A stretch of DNA of 64,000 nt, from contig JBELHA010000005.1 of assembly GCA_042091695.1 (NCBI GenBank), forward strand, positions 1 through 64,000. The letters run 5' to 3'. Within the stretch, counting starts at the first letter, position 1, and each line of letters opens with the position of its first letter. The notes under the pieces were generated by a model. It was not told the DNA's origin. It searched no databases and was given only the letters and a program-made list of their open reading frames with translations. Of this stretch, positions 7,958 through 17,036 are shown in pieces. A program made the position numbers and the translations under genes. Source of the DNA: Flavicella sp042091695 (GTDB lineage Bacteria; Bacteroidota; Bacteroidia; Flavobacteriales; Flavobacteriaceae).

Positions 7958-8986
7958 TTATTTCAGCAATACGCTCTTGTACTCTTCAATTTTTTTCAAT
8001 GCGATACCAGTACCCCTCACGACTGCTCTTAATGGATCTTCTGCAATGTAGACAGGTAAATCTGTTTTCTTAGAAAGACGTTTGTCAAGACCTCTAAGCA
8101 TAGAACCTCCTCCTGCAAGATAGATTCCAGTATTGTAGATGTCTGCGGCCAATTCTGGAGGTGTTTTGGAAAGCGTTTCCATCACAGCATCTTCTATACG
8201 CAATATAGATTTGTCTAAGGCTTTTGCAATTTCTCTATGAGATACTTGTACTTGTTTTGGTTTTCCACTCAATAAATCTCTTCCTTGCACCAACATATCG
8301 TCTGGTGGTGTTTCAAGATCTTCTGTGGCAGAGCCTATTTGTATTTTTATTTTTTCAGCGGTTGTTTCTCCAACAAACAAGTTGTGTTGGGTGCGCATAT
8401 AGTACATAATGTCATTGGTAAACAAATCACCGGCTACTTTGACAGATTTGTCACATACGATTCCTCCGAGAGATATAACAGCAATCTCAGTGGTTCCTCC
8501 ACCTATGTCAATGATCATGTTTCCTTTGGCTTGCATGATGTCAATACCTACACCAATAGCTGCGGCCATTGGTTCGAATATTAGATAAATTTCTTTTGCA
8601 TTCATATGCATTGCAGAATCTCGGACGGCTCTTTTTTCTACCTCTGTAATTCCAGAAGGGATACAGATAACCATTCTAAGTGCAGGTGAGAAAAAACGTT
8701 TTTTAATCGAAGGAATATTTCTAATAAACTCTTTGATCATTCCTTCAGAGGCCTCAAAATCTGCAATAACACCGTCCTTAAGTGGGCGGATTGTTTTGAT
8801 GTTCTCATGGGTTTTACCTTGCATCATATTGGCTTTATGCCCTGTTGCAATGATTTTTTTATTTGCCCTATCAATAGCTACAATAGAAGGAGAGTCGACT
8901 ACGACTTTTCCATTGTGGATAATTAACGTATTGGCGGTTCCCAAATCAATAGCAACATCTTCGATCATGAAGTCAAAAAAACCCAT
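7958..8986 (-). CDS. mreB: Rod shape-determining protein MreB (bacterial actin)
   Basis: A 342-residue actin-fold ATPase that forms membrane-bound filaments guiding the elongasome. The phosphate-1 motif DLGTANTLI is at the N-terminus (about 14-22). The phosphate-2 region reads MIIDIGGGTTEIAVISLGG, and the adenosine motif is TGIYLAGGGSMLRGLD. Length and sequence are standard. It is the first gene of the five-gene elongation operon. The 75 bases upstream separate it from purH and hold a stem-loop at 9016-9047 and a TACATTTG box. Confidence 0.97.
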   Translation of the reverse strand: MGFFDFMIEDVAIDLGTANTLIIHNGKVVVDSPSIVAIDRANKKIIATGHKANMMQGKTHENIKTIRPLKDGVIADFEASEGMIKEFIRNIPSIKKRFFSPALRMVICIPSGITEVEKRAVRDSAMHMNAKEIYLIFEPMAAAIGVGIDIMQAKGNMIIDIGGGTTEIAVISLGGIVCDKSVKVAGDLFTNDIMYYMRTQHNLFVGETTAEKIKIQIGSATEDLETPPDDMLVQGRDLLSGKPKQVQVSHREIAKALDKSILRIEDAVMETLSKTPPELAADIYNTGIYLAGGGSMLRGLDKRLSKKTDLPVYIAEDPLRAVVRGTGIALKKIEEYKSVLLK

Positions 8987-9015
8987 ATTTTTTGTAAGGT
9001 ATATAGTTAATAAGA

Positions 9016-9047
9016 AAGGGCATGCGTTCTTAAAAGTGCATACCCTT
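9016..9047 (-). terminator. Stem-loop between purH and mreB
   Basis: AAGGGTATGC pairs with GCATGCCCTT on the minus strand (one G-U) and is followed by TTCTTATT. It could terminate purH. Because a TACATTTG box (plus 9048-9055) lies immediately before it, it could also be the first structure of the mreB leader. Confidence 0.5.
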
Positions 9048-9061
9048 CAAATGTACTAAAA

Positions 9062-10080
9062 TTAATGCTTAAAATGACGTGTTCCTGTAAAAACCATTCC
9101 AATATTATTATCATTACAATAATCGATTGATAATTGATCTTTTATAGAGCCTCCTGGTTGGATAACTGCTTCTATTCCTGCATTACCTGCAATTTCAACA
9201 CAGTCGGGAAACGGGAAGAAAGCATCACTTGCCATGACAGCTCCTTTGAGGTCAAAGTTAAAAGTTGTTGCTTTCGCAATTGCTTGCTCTAATGCATCTA
9301 CACGAGATGTTTGTCCTGTTCCACCTGCACACAATTGTTTGTTTTTTACCAATATAATTGTGTTTGATTTGGTATGCTTACATATTTTAGAAGCAAATAA
9401 TAAATCATCTATTTCGGCTTCAGAAACAACTCTGTCTGTAACATTTTTTAAACCCTCTTTGTTGTCTGTGACTGTATTCGGATCTTGTGCCAACACTCCA
9501 TTCAATGCGGTTCTGTAACTTACGTTAGGAAGTTCTACATCTTTTTGTGCAAGTAGTATTCTGTTTTTCTTTCCTTTCAAAATTTCTAAAGCAGCATCAG
9601 TGTATGCTGGGGCAATTACTACTTCACAAAACAATTTGTGAATTTCAGTTGCTGTTGCTTCGTCAATGGTTGTATTAGCTATCAAAACTCCTCCAAAGGC
9701 TGAAGTAGGATCTCCTGCTAATGCGTCTTTGTAAGCCGTTGCCAACGTGTCTCTTTGCGCGAAACCACATGCGTTGTTGTGTTTTANNNNNNNNNNNNNN
9801 NNNNNNNNNNNNNNNNNNNNNNNNNNNNNNNNNNNNNNNNNNNNNNNNNNNNNNNNNNNNNNNNNNNNNNNNNNNNNNNNNNNNNNCCAAGAATAGAAGG
9901 ATAGGATGTCAAATCCTCAACACGAACTACGTCATATCCTAAATCTTTGATAAACGTTTCTGTACCTCCTGTGGTATAAATAGTGATTCCTAATTCATTG
10001 AATTTTTTGATGATTGGTTCTAAACCATCTTTGTGAAATACAGAAATTAAGGCAGATTTTGCTCTTTTGCTAGTGCTCAT
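9062..10080 (-). CDS. purH: Bifunctional AICAR transformylase / IMP cyclohydrolase PurH, interrupted by an assembly gap
   Basis: This enzyme performs the last two steps of IMP synthesis. The N-terminal piece (start ATG at 10080, MSTSKRAKSALISVFHKDG) covers about 64 residues of the MGS-like cyclohydrolase domain. After the N-run the reading frame resumes at KHNNACGFAQRDTL, whose Lys-His pair is the catalytic KH of the transformylase, and runs 241 residues to the stop. In ordinary PurH about 200 residues separate these two points, so roughly 600 bases are missing although only 100 Ns are written. The gene is probably intact in the organism. The ATG at 10119 is upstream of the likely start and lies beyond the -7 box at 10107-10114. 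Confidence 0.93.
9787..9886. other. Assembly gap (100 N)
   Basis: Exactly 100 unresolved bases inside purH. The round length and the mismatch with the roughly 600 bases expected from the family indicate a fixed-size placeholder, not a measured gap. Confidence 0.97.
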
Positions 10081-10106
10081 GATATTTTTTTGAGTGAAAT
10101 TTTCGC

Positions 10107-10137
10107 CAAAGTTAATCATTATGAAAGGCTTTCACAA
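10107..10137 (-). promoter_or_regulatory. Promoter of purH
   Basis: Minus strand TTG (plus 10135-10137), 20-base spacer, TAACTTTG (plus 10107-10114). It matches TTG-N18-20-TAnnTTTG and places the transcript start just upstream of the ATG at 10080. Confidence 0.65.
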
Positions 10138-10354
10138 CATAATTTTAACGATATTTTAACTCTTTTTTACTGCCTATAATGTGTGGTATAAGGCGCAATT
10201 TATCTGTGTTTTAGCAGCCAATATTTTCGTATATGCTGTTTGTTTTCGTCATGCAGTGTTGGTACCTCCATTGTATTCAGTTTCCTGTCTTTTTTTGTAA
10301 AGCATCTTTTGATATATATTGTCATAATTTGTTTGCAGTCTTTTACATATGGAT
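10138..10354. other. Spacer upstream of purH, nothing recognised
   Basis: About 215 AT-rich bases between the purH promoter and the groEL terminator. No credible gene or RNA structure was found. An 81-codon plus-strand reading frame starting at 10233 runs through the terminator into groEL and is not credible. Confidence 0.5.
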
Positions 10355-10388
10355 AAAAAAAAGACGCTTTTTTTATAAAAGCGTCTTT
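10355..10388 (-). terminator. Terminator of groEL
   Basis: AAAGACGCTTTT / AAAAGCGTCTTT with a T-run on the minus strand, about 20 bases after the groEL stop. Confidence 0.85.
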
Positions 10389-10409
10389 AATATAGTGTCA
10401 GTTAAATGT

Positions 10410-12053
10410 TTACATCATTCCTGGCATACCTCCTCCCATTGGTGGGTGGGCATGATCAGCACCTGCTCCTGCATCTGATTTGATGTCAGATACGGTACAT
10501 GCTGTAGTCAAAATCATTCCTGCAACAGAAGCTGCATTTTCAATTGCAATTCTAGTTACTTTAGTAGGGTCAATAATTCCTGCAGATAGCATTTGAACAT
10601 ATGCTCCTGTTTTTGCGTTGAAACCAAAGTCTCCTTTTCCTTCCAGTACTTTAGAAACTACTACAGAACCTTCTCCTCCTGCATTTTCTACAATTTGTCT
10701 CAATGGCTCTTCAATAGCTCTGTTTAAGATATTGATACCTGTAATTTCATCGCTGTTTTCACCAGATAAGTTGGCTAGTTCTGATTTTGCTCTTACAAGT
10801 GCAACCCCTCCTCCTGCGACGATACCTTCTTCAACTGCAGCTCTGGTTGCATGCAAAGCGTCATCTACACGGTCTTTCTTTTCTTTCATTTCTATTTCAC
10901 TGGCTGCACCTACGTACAACACAGCAACACCTCCAGCTAATTTAGCCAAACGTTCCTGTAGTTTTTCTTTGTCGTAGTCAGAAGTAGTACTTTCGATTTG
11001 AGACTTGATTTGTCCAACACGTGCATTGATTGCATCGTTTTCACCAGCTCCGTTCACAATAGTAGTATTGTCTTTGTCGATGGTTACTCTTTCAGCAGTT
11101 CCCAACATTTCAACAGTAGTACTTTCCAAGGTAAGACCTCTTTCCTCAGAGATTACAGTTCCACCTGTCAAGATAGCGATGTCTTCCAACATAGCTTTTC
11201 TACGGTCTCCAAATCCAGGAGCTTTCACTGCTGCAATTTTTAAGGCACCTCTCAATTTATTCATTACTAAGGTTGCCAATGCTTCTCCATCTACATCTTC
11301 AGCAATAATAACCAATGGTTTTCCTGATTGAGAAATTGGTTCTAATACAGGTAATAGTTCTTTTAAAGAAGATATTTTCTTTTCAAACAATAGGATATAA
11401 GGGTTTTCTAGATCCGCCAACATCTTTTCAGTATTGGTTACAAAGTACGGAGAAAGGTATCCTCTGTCAAATTGCATACCTTCCACGATGTTTACATAGG
11501 TATCTCTTCCTTTTGCTTCCTCTACAGTGATTACTCCTTCTTTTCCAACTTTTCCAAAAGCTTCAGAAATCAAATCTCCAATAGTTTCGTCATTGTTAGC
11601 AGAGATAGAAGCCACTTGTTTGATTTTGTCAGATGCATTGCCTACAACTTCTGATTGCTTTTGCAAGTTACTTACGATTGAAGATACGGCTTTGTCGATT
11701 CCTTTTTTAATGTCTAGTGGGTTTGCTCCGGCTGCAACGTTTTTCAATCCTTCGTTTACAATAGCTTGTGCTAAAACAGTAGCGGTAGTAGTTCCATCTC
11801 CTGCTAAGTCGTTTGTTTTTGAAGCGACTTCCTTTACCATTTGTGCTCCCATGTTTTCGATTGCGTCTTCTAACTCAATCTCTTTGGCTACACTTACACC
11901 ATCTTTAGTGATTACAGGTCCTCCGAAAGATCGTTCAAGAACAACATTTCTACCTTTAGGTCCTAGGGTTACTTTTACAGCATTTGCCAATGCATCGACA
12001 CCGCGTTTCAATCCGTTGCGAGCATCGATATCAAATTTAATTTCTTTTGCCAT
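10410..12053 (-). CDS. groL: Chaperonin GroEL (Hsp60)
   Basis: A 547-residue ATP-dependent chaperonin forming the double ring that folds cytosolic proteins with GroES. The ATP-binding region is intact (KVTLGPKGRNVVLERSFG near 26-43, then DGVSVAKEIEL and GDGTTTATVLA). The C-terminus ends in the usual Gly/Met-rich tail GGGMPGMM. Length is standard. The gene follows groES by 65 bases and is closed by its own terminator. No HrcA/CIRCE-like repeat was recognised upstream of groES. Confidence 0.98.
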   Translation of the reverse strand: MAKEIKFDIDARNGLKRGVDALANAVKVTLGPKGRNVVLERSFGGPVITKDGVSVAKEIELEDAIENMGAQMVKEVASKTNDLAGDGTTTATVLAQAIVNEGLKNVAAGANPLDIKKGIDKAVSSIVSNLQKQSEVVGNASDKIKQVASISANNDETIGDLISEAFGKVGKEGVITVEEAKGRDTYVNIVEGMQFDRGYLSPYFVTNTEKMLADLENPYILLFEKKISSLKELLPVLEPISQSGKPLVIIAEDVDGEALATLVMNKLRGALKIAAVKAPGFGDRRKAMLEDIAILTGGTVISEERGLTLESTTVEMLGTAERVTIDKDNTTIVNGAGENDAINARVGQIKSQIESTTSDYDKEKLQERLAKLAGGVAVLYVGAASEIEMKEKKDRVDDALHATRAAVEEGIVAGGGVALVRAKSELANLSGENSDEITGINILNRAIEEPLRQIVENAGGEGSVVVSKVLEGKGDFGFNAKTGAYVQMLSAGIIDPTKVTRIAIENAASVAGMILTTACTVSDIKSDAGAGADHAHPPMGGGMPGMM

Positions 12054-12118
12054 TATTTTGTGTTTTTTTATGAAAGTCTATGACTTTATCTGTTTGTTTT
12101 TTCTGGTTTTAAGAGAGG

Positions 12119-12397
12119 TTATACAATTGCAAAAATATCACTTTCTCTCATGATAAGGTAGTCTTTACCTTCTAGTTTTAATTCTGTACCTGCATATTTA
12201 CCATACAACACGGTGTCTCCAACCTGTACTGTTAATGTTTCATCTTTGGTTCCGTTTCCAACAGCTACTACAGTTCCTTTCGAAGGTTTTTCTTTTGCAG
12301 AATCAGGAATGATCAATCCTGAAGCTGTTGTAGTTTCAGCAGCTATAGGTTCTATAACGACTCTGTCTGCAAGTGGTTTTATGTTTAATGTACTCAT
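12119..12397 (-). CDS. groS: Co-chaperonin GroES (Hsp10)
   Basis: A 92-residue lid protein for GroEL. It shows PLADRVVIEP at the N-terminus, the mobile loop (ETTTASGLIIPDSAKEKPSKG, about 20-40), GDTVLYGKYAGTELKLEGK and the final IMRESDIFAIV. It is the first gene of the groES-groEL operon. The operon is separated from secG upstream by a terminator at 12473-12511. Confidence 0.97.
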   Translation of the reverse strand: MSTLNIKPLADRVVIEPIAAETTTASGLIIPDSAKEKPSKGTVVAVGNGTKDETLTVQVGDTVLYGKYAGTELKLEGKDYLIMRESDIFAIV

Positions 12398-12472
12398 ACG
12401 ATATATATAATAAGGTTAATTACTGTTCTTAAGTTATCTAATTATATGCCAATTTAAATTTTCTGACATTAT

Positions 12473-12511
12473 GGTAAAAAAAATGCCAAGCTGTCATTTA
12501 GCTCGGCATTT
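12473..12511 (-). terminator. Terminator of the miaB-secG gene group
   Basis: On the minus strand AAATGCCGAGCT and AGCTTGGCATTT form a 12-bp stem (one G-U) with a T-run of eight. It separates secG from the groES promoter region. Confidence 0.88.
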
Positions 12512-12538
12512 ATACTGTCAATAATAAATTATTGTAGG

Positions 12539-12892
12539 TTATTCAGCAGCTTCTTCTGTAGTTTCTTCTTGAATTACTGGAAGTTGTGCTGGAGCTTCTT
12601 CTTCAACGATTCTATCGTTCAAAGTATTTTCTATTTGAGAATCTTGATTATTGTCGCCTGTTCTTGGGATGGCAAAGTTAGAAAGTAAAATCAATGCAAT
12701 CATTGCGATTGCTAAAGTCCATGTACTTTTATCTAAAAAGTTGTTGGTGTTTTGAACGCCTCCCATTGATTGAGATCCGCCACCACCAAATGAAGAAGAA
12801 AGTCCTCCACCTTTAGGATTTTGAACCATGATGATTAATACCAGCAATACTGCTATGATAAGGATTAATAGTAAAAAGATTGTATAGGTCAT
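12539..12892 (-). CDS. secG: Preprotein translocase subunit SecG
   Basis: A 117-residue membrane protein that assists SecYEG-dependent export. It has two hydrophobic helices (about 2-22 and 58-75) around the conserved cytoplasmic loop VQNPKGGGLSSSFGG, with a second Gly/Ser stretch and NNFLDKSTW before helix 2. An acidic C-terminal tail (about 95-117, Glu-rich) extends beyond the minimal SecG, as in other Bacteroidetes. It sits 3 bases after the TPR-like gene, last in the group that begins at miaB. Confidence 0.93.
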   Translation of the reverse strand: MTYTIFLLLILIIAVLLVLIIMVQNPKGGGLSSSFGGGGSQSMGGVQNTNNFLDKSTWTLAIAMIALILLSNFAIPRTGDNNQDSQIENTLNDRIVEEEAPAQLPVIQEETTEEAAE

Positions 12893-12895
12893 GAT

Positions 12896-13603
12896 TTATT
12901 TATTTTTTAAGTATTCTATTTTCTTTATTTGGTCTGCAAAGTAACCACTTTTTTCTGGATATTTCAAAATTAAAATATCATATGCTTTAATTGCACTATT
13001 GTACTTTTTTTGTTCCAGGTATACCTTAGCCAAAGTTTCTGTCATGAGTCCTGTTTTATCGGTGACTATATCTTTAGCTTTAGCAGGTTTACCTTCTTTT
13101 TTTATTCGACTTATGCTTGGGTTCAACTCAATGAATCGATCGATAAGATCGTTGTTTTGTAAGTTTTTTGAAGGTGTAGCTTTTTTTTCCTTTCGAACAA
13201 TGGGCTTGACTGTTGCTAGTTGAAGCCACTCGGAAAAAGAATGTGATTCTTCAATATTGAAATCGAAGGGTTTTCCTATATTGAGTTCCTTTTCGATTTG
13301 TGCATCAGTCGTTAGTTTCTTTTGTTTTTTTTGAAGAGCTAAAATCGAGTTTTCTTCGAGTTCTATTTTTTTAAACCCTGTGATATAGTAGAACAAGATT
13401 GTTCTATCAAGAGTCATTGCGGCAGTCTCTTTAAGTACTTTGTTGTACTTGTAGCTTTCGTTTTCTTTAAGTCCTTTTAGGTATAGTACTTTTGCAGCTT
13501 GAAAATAGGGATGCTTTTGCGTTACTTTCTCTAGCTCCATCAAAGTAGGTTGAGAGCAAGGAACTGGATTTTTTAGAAGTGATATAAAGCGATCTCTATT
13601 CAT
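12896..13603 (-). CDS. TPR-like protein of unknown function
   Basis: A 235-residue soluble, Lys/Glu-rich protein. The C-terminal part (about 186-230, including LAKVYLEQKKYNSAIKAYDI and LKYPEKSGYF) is a clear tetratricopeptide-type helix pair. The N-terminus (NRDRFISLLKNP and HPYFQAAKVLYLKGL) also looks like helical repeats. No signal peptide was seen, so it is probably cytoplasmic. The gene lies between lptE and secG, spaced 24 and 3 bases, and the order lptE-TPR-secG is familiar in Flavobacteriia. A scaffold or assembly role near the envelope is plausible but unproven. Confidence 0.75.
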   Translation of the reverse strand: MNRDRFISLLKNPVPCSQPTLMELEKVTQKHPYFQAAKVLYLKGLKENESYKYNKVLKETAAMTLDRTILFYYITGFKKIELEENSILALQKKQKKLTTDAQIEKELNIGKPFDFNIEESHSFSEWLQLATVKPIVRKEKKATPSKNLQNNDLIDRFIELNPSISRIKKEGKPAKAKDIVTDKTGLMTETLAKVYLEQKKYNSAIKAYDILILKYPEKSGYFADQIKKIEYLKNK

Positions 13604-13627
13604 GATTTGTAAGTATTTGCTGCGATA

Positions 13628-14143
13628 TTACCAATCTGCGACGGATGCGTTGAAGATATCTTGTGTTATTCTTTCGAATATTTCCTCTAATGCACTGTCT
13701 AATAAGGAGCCAGTAAGTTGTTGTGTGGCTTCAAAATCGTAAAAATGACTAAAGCTTTTTTCGAAGTTCTTTTTTTCATCTAGTGTATTATAGTAGCGAA
13801 CATTGACGATAATTGTCAATCTACTCTGTGCTGCTTTTTGATCCGAGGTAGCGGTCATAGGAGTGATTCGGTACCCGCTTATTTCCCCATCAAACAAAAG
13901 ATCTCCATTGGAAGTAACAAGACTCAAATTAGTTTGTCTTAAAAACAAGTCTTGAAGGGATTGCGTGAAATTTTGACTTAAGCCAGGCTCAACCAACTCA
14001 GCGCTGTTTGGGAAATAGTTGATTTGTATTGTTTTTGCATTTCCCGTGTCTCCTCCTGTAAAAGAATAGATACCACAACTTAATGTTATGAAAAGCAAAC
14101 ATAAGGTGATTGCAAAGTTGAGTGTTGTTATTCTTAGATTCAT
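13628..14143 (-). CDS. lptE: LptE family LPS-assembly lipoprotein
   Basis: A 171-residue lipoprotein. The signal peptide ends in a lipobox (ITLSC, Cys23) followed by GIYSFTGG. The mature part shows KTIQINYFPNSAELVEPGLSQ and a later IIVNVRYYN strand, matching the Bacteroidetes LptE family. LptE plugs the LptD barrel and helps insert lipopolysaccharide in the outer membrane. lptD is not in this window. The gene follows the sigma-54 activator by 82 bases and precedes the TPR-like gene. Confidence 0.85.
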   Translation of the reverse strand: MNLRITTLNFAITLCLLFITLSCGIYSFTGGDTGNAKTIQINYFPNSAELVEPGLSQNFTQSLQDLFLRQTNLSLVTSNGDLLFDGEISGYRITPMTATSDQKAAQSRLTIIVNVRYYNTLDEKKNFEKSFSHFYDFEATQQLTGSLLDSALEEIFERITQDIFNASVADW

Positions 14144-14225
14144 TAGTTTTTTTGTTCTGTCGTATGATAGTTACAAAGAAACAATTTAAGATTGGAAATA
14201 TCAATAGGTAGTACTTTCTGTTTTT

Positions 14226-15467
14226 TTATAAATCGTACTGTTTTATTTTTCTATACAATGTGCGTTCTGAGATCCCCAGTTCTTTGGCTGCTAATTTCCT
14301 TTTATTTTGATTTCTCTCTAAGGAGTTTTTAATCATTTCTATTTCTTTTTCGTGTAGTGAAAAGGATTCGTCTTCTTCAATAGTTTCAATGTACTCGTAC
14401 TCCTCTGAGTTTTGAATTGTCTTTGGCTGTTGAATTTGTATGAGTGGTGGGTTTGTTTCTGTGGTGAATTCTGGATTGTTTTCTTTTTGAATTCTATCTA
14501 TTAAATGTGTGTTTTTTTGAATAATATCTTCGTTGTTTGGGTTAGAAAGTAAGTCTAAGGTCAATTTCTTTAGATCGTCGATGTCTTTTTTCATCTCAAA
14601 TAAGATCTTGTACATCATGTCTTTGTCTTCTGAAAAGCTACTGTCTTTATTATCTTTACTTTCAACAACCATAGGTAGGTTGTTGTAGTTGGGAAGGTAT
14701 TGCATTAGTTTTTCAACCCCTACATTTCTACTTTCTTCGACCACAGATATTTCTTCCGCAATATTTCTTAGCTGTCTTATGTTACCTGGGAAGGAATAAT
14801 TGATCAACAAGTTAATGGCGTCCTCATCAAGTCGAATGGTCGGCATGCGATACTTTTGAGCGAAGTCCGAGGCAAATTTACGAAAGAGTAAATGAATATC
14901 ATTTTCACGCTCTCGCAATGGGGGAAGTTTCAATTCGATGGTAGCGAGTCTGTAATATAAGTCTTCTCTAAATTTCCCTTTCTGAATTGCTTCTTGCATT
15001 TTTAGGTTGGTTGCAGCTACAATCCGCACGTCCGTTTTTTGAACTTTAGAAGATCCTACTTTGATAAACTCACCATTTTCCAAAACTCTCAATAACCTCA
15101 CTTGAGTGGTTAGGGGGAGCTCTCCTACCTCGTCGAGAAATATGGTACCGCCATCTGCTACTTCGAAATAACCTTTTCTCGTTGCGGTTGCACCTGTAAA
15201 GGCTCCTTTTTCATGACCAAATAATTCGCTGTCTATAGTTCCTTCTGGAATTGCTCCGCAATTCACGGCAATATAGTTGGCGTGTTTTCGATGCGATAAT
15301 TGGTGGATTATTTTAGGAATAGTTTCCTTACCAACACCACTTTCACCAGTTACAAGTACTGTAATGTCTGTCGGAGCTACACGCAATGCTTTGGAAAGAC
15401 TTCTATTTAGTTTTTCGTCATTTCCAATAATTTCAAAACGTTGTTTTATAGTTGTAAGGCCTTCCAT
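14226..15467 (-). CDS. Sigma-54-dependent transcriptional activator (AAA+ / Fis HTH)
   Basis: A 413-residue enhancer-binding protein without an N-terminal receiver or sensor domain: the AAA+ domain begins almost at residue 1. It has Walker A GESGVGKE (41-48), the sigma-54 contact loop GAFTGA (88-93), Walker B GGTIFLDEVGEL (106-117) and an arginine-finger region FREDLYYRLA. A roughly 130-residue acidic linker with a coiled-coil-like part separates it from the C-terminal Fis-type helix-turn-helix (KRKLAAKELGISERTLYRKI). Lacking a sensor domain, it must be controlled by level or partner proteins. It lies between miaB and lptE; targets are unknown. Confidence 0.9.
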   Translation of the reverse strand: MEGLTTIKQRFEIIGNDEKLNRSLSKALRVAPTDITVLVTGESGVGKETIPKIIHQLSHRKHANYIAVNCGAIPEGTIDSELFGHEKGAFTGATATRKGYFEVADGGTIFLDEVGELPLTTQVRLLRVLENGEFIKVGSSKVQKTDVRIVAATNLKMQEAIQKGKFREDLYYRLATIELKLPPLRERENDIHLLFRKFASDFAQKYRMPTIRLDEDAINLLINYSFPGNIRQLRNIAEEISVVEESRNVGVEKLMQYLPNYNNLPMVVESKDNKDSSFSEDKDMMYKILFEMKKDIDDLKKLTLDLLSNPNNEDIIQKNTHLIDRIQKENNPEFTTETNPPLIQIQQPKTIQNSEEYEYIETIEEDESFSLHEKEIEMIKNSLERNQNKRKLAAKELGISERTLYRKIKQYDL

Positions 15468-15530
15468 GGTCTGCTACTTTTTTACAGTTAATTTACGAGT
15501 TCTTTGCTGTTTTTAGTCTGTTTAATACTT

Positions 15531-17000
15531 CTATCTTCTTACCTCAAAAGGGATCTCTTGCGCTTTCCCTACAGAATATCCAATCAATGTAGCAGAAGTA
15601 CAGTCTTCAACAGTTACCTTTATATAGTCTCCTACTTTTTCATCTCCTTTAGGAAATACGGCTACATAATTCTGAGAGTTTCTAGACATCCAATGTTTTT
15701 CAGATTTCTTAGAGGTTCCTTCTATGAGTACCTCAATTGTTTTTCCAATATATCGTTGCGTATGTTCATTGCTCAATCTTCTTTGTACAGCAATTACCTC
15801 ATTGAGTCTTCTTTTTTTGACATCGTTGGGGATGTCGTCCTCCATTTTCTTTTCTGCGAGTGTACCGGGTCTTTCTGAATACGCGTACATAAACCCATAA
15901 TCATAGCCCACATACTCCATCATACTTAGGGTGTCTTTGTGTTCTTCTTCAGTTTCGCCACAAAAACCGATAATCATGTCCTGTGAGATGGCTGTTCCAG
16001 GAAGTATTTCTTTGATCGTATCTACGAGTTCCATGTATTCTTCTCGAGTGTGTTGTCGGTTCATTCTTTTGAGTACTGCTGTACTACCCGATTGTACGGG
16101 CAAGTGTATATAACGACAGATATTAGGGTGTTTGGCAATTACGTGCAACAACGAGATTTCCATATCCTGAGGGTTACTAGTAAAAAAGCGGATTCGTAAG
16201 GTTGGAAATGTAGTTGCTACTAAGTCTAACAACGCTGAAAAGCCAACTGCTGTTGCTTGTGCGATTTCTGAAGCGTTCTTAAATTCTTTTTTTAGGCCTC
16301 CACCGTACCAAAGGTAACTGTCAACGTTTTGACCTAGCAAGGTGATTTCTTTGAAGTTTTTATTTTTTAAATCCTGAATTTCTTGGATGATACTTTGGGG
16401 GTCTCTACTGCGTTCTCTACCTCTTGTAAATGGAACTACACAAAAAGTACACATGTTATCACAGCCTCTTGTGATAGATACAAAAGCAGAAACGCCATTC
16501 GAATTTAGACGGACTGGTGCAATATCTCCATAGGTTTCATCTTTAGAGAGTACTACATTTACGGCATCTCTTCCTTCGTTTACTTCTTCGAGTAAATTAG
16601 GAAGGTCTTTGTAGGCATCAGGACCTACGACTAGGTCTACAATTTTTTCTTCATCTAAAAATTTAGACTTTAAACGCTCGGCCATACAGCCAAGAACCCC
16701 CACTTTCATTGCAGGGTTTATTTTTTTTACTGCATTGTATTTTTGAAGACGTTTACGGATTGTTTGCTCTGCCTTGTCTCTTATTGAACAGGTGTTTACC
16801 AATACTAAATCTGCTTCTTCTAACAACTGAGTAGTGTTAAAGTTGTTCTCTGAAAGTATAGATGCTACAATTTCACTGTCATTCAAGTTCATTTGACATC
16901 CGTAGCTCTCGATGTATAGTTTCTTTGTATTTCCTTTAATATTTTCAGTTAACAAAGGATGTCCTTGTTTGTTAGCGTCAATAATTTTTTCCGTCTCCAT
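15531..17000 (-). CDS. miaB: tRNA-2-methylthio-N6-dimethylallyladenosine synthase MiaB
   Basis: A 489-residue radical-SAM methylthiotransferase that adds the 2-methylthio group to i6A37 of tRNAs. The N-terminal UPF0004 domain supplies the auxiliary 4Fe-4S cluster ligands Cys35 (YGCQMN), Cys71 (NTCSIRDKAEQ) and Cys105 (GCMAER). The radical-SAM triad is Cys180, Cys184 and Cys187 (RGCDNMCTFCVVP). A TRAM domain ends the protein (from about residue 420). The NTCSIRDKAEQ motif favours MiaB over MtaB or RimO. The first about 25 residues are a variable extension. Confidence 0.95.
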   Translation of the reverse strand: METEKIIDANKQGHPLLTENIKGNTKKLYIESYGCQMNLNDSEIVASILSENNFNTTQLLEEADLVLVNTCSIRDKAEQTIRKRLQKYNAVKKINPAMKVGVLGCMAERLKSKFLDEEKIVDLVVGPDAYKDLPNLLEEVNEGRDAVNVVLSKDETYGDIAPVRLNSNGVSAFVSITRGCDNMCTFCVVPFTRGRERSRDPQSIIQEIQDLKNKNFKEITLLGQNVDSYLWYGGGLKKEFKNASEIAQATAVGFSALLDLVATTFPTLRIRFFTSNPQDMEISLLHVIAKHPNICRYIHLPVQSGSTAVLKRMNRQHTREEYMELVDTIKEILPGTAISQDMIIGFCGETEEEHKDTLSMMEYVGYDYGFMYAYSERPGTLAEKKMEDDIPNDVKKRRLNEVIAVQRRLSNEHTQRYIGKTIEVLIEGTSKKSEKHWMSRNSQNYVAVFPKGDEKVGDYIKVTVEDCTSATLIGYSVGKAQEIPFEVRR

Positions 17001-17036
17001 ATATTAAAAAATTGGACTACAAAGATACAATCAAAA

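Noticed and set aside
9721..9942. ORFs spanning the N-run in other frames
   Set aside because: They are produced by unknown bases; only the purH frames on both sides show family motifs.
11527..12153. 208-codon plus-strand ORF opposite groEL
   Set aside because: It is fully antisense to the groEL N-terminal half, is low-complexity Ser/Ala/Pro-rich in translation and has no promoter; it is a codon-bias shadow.
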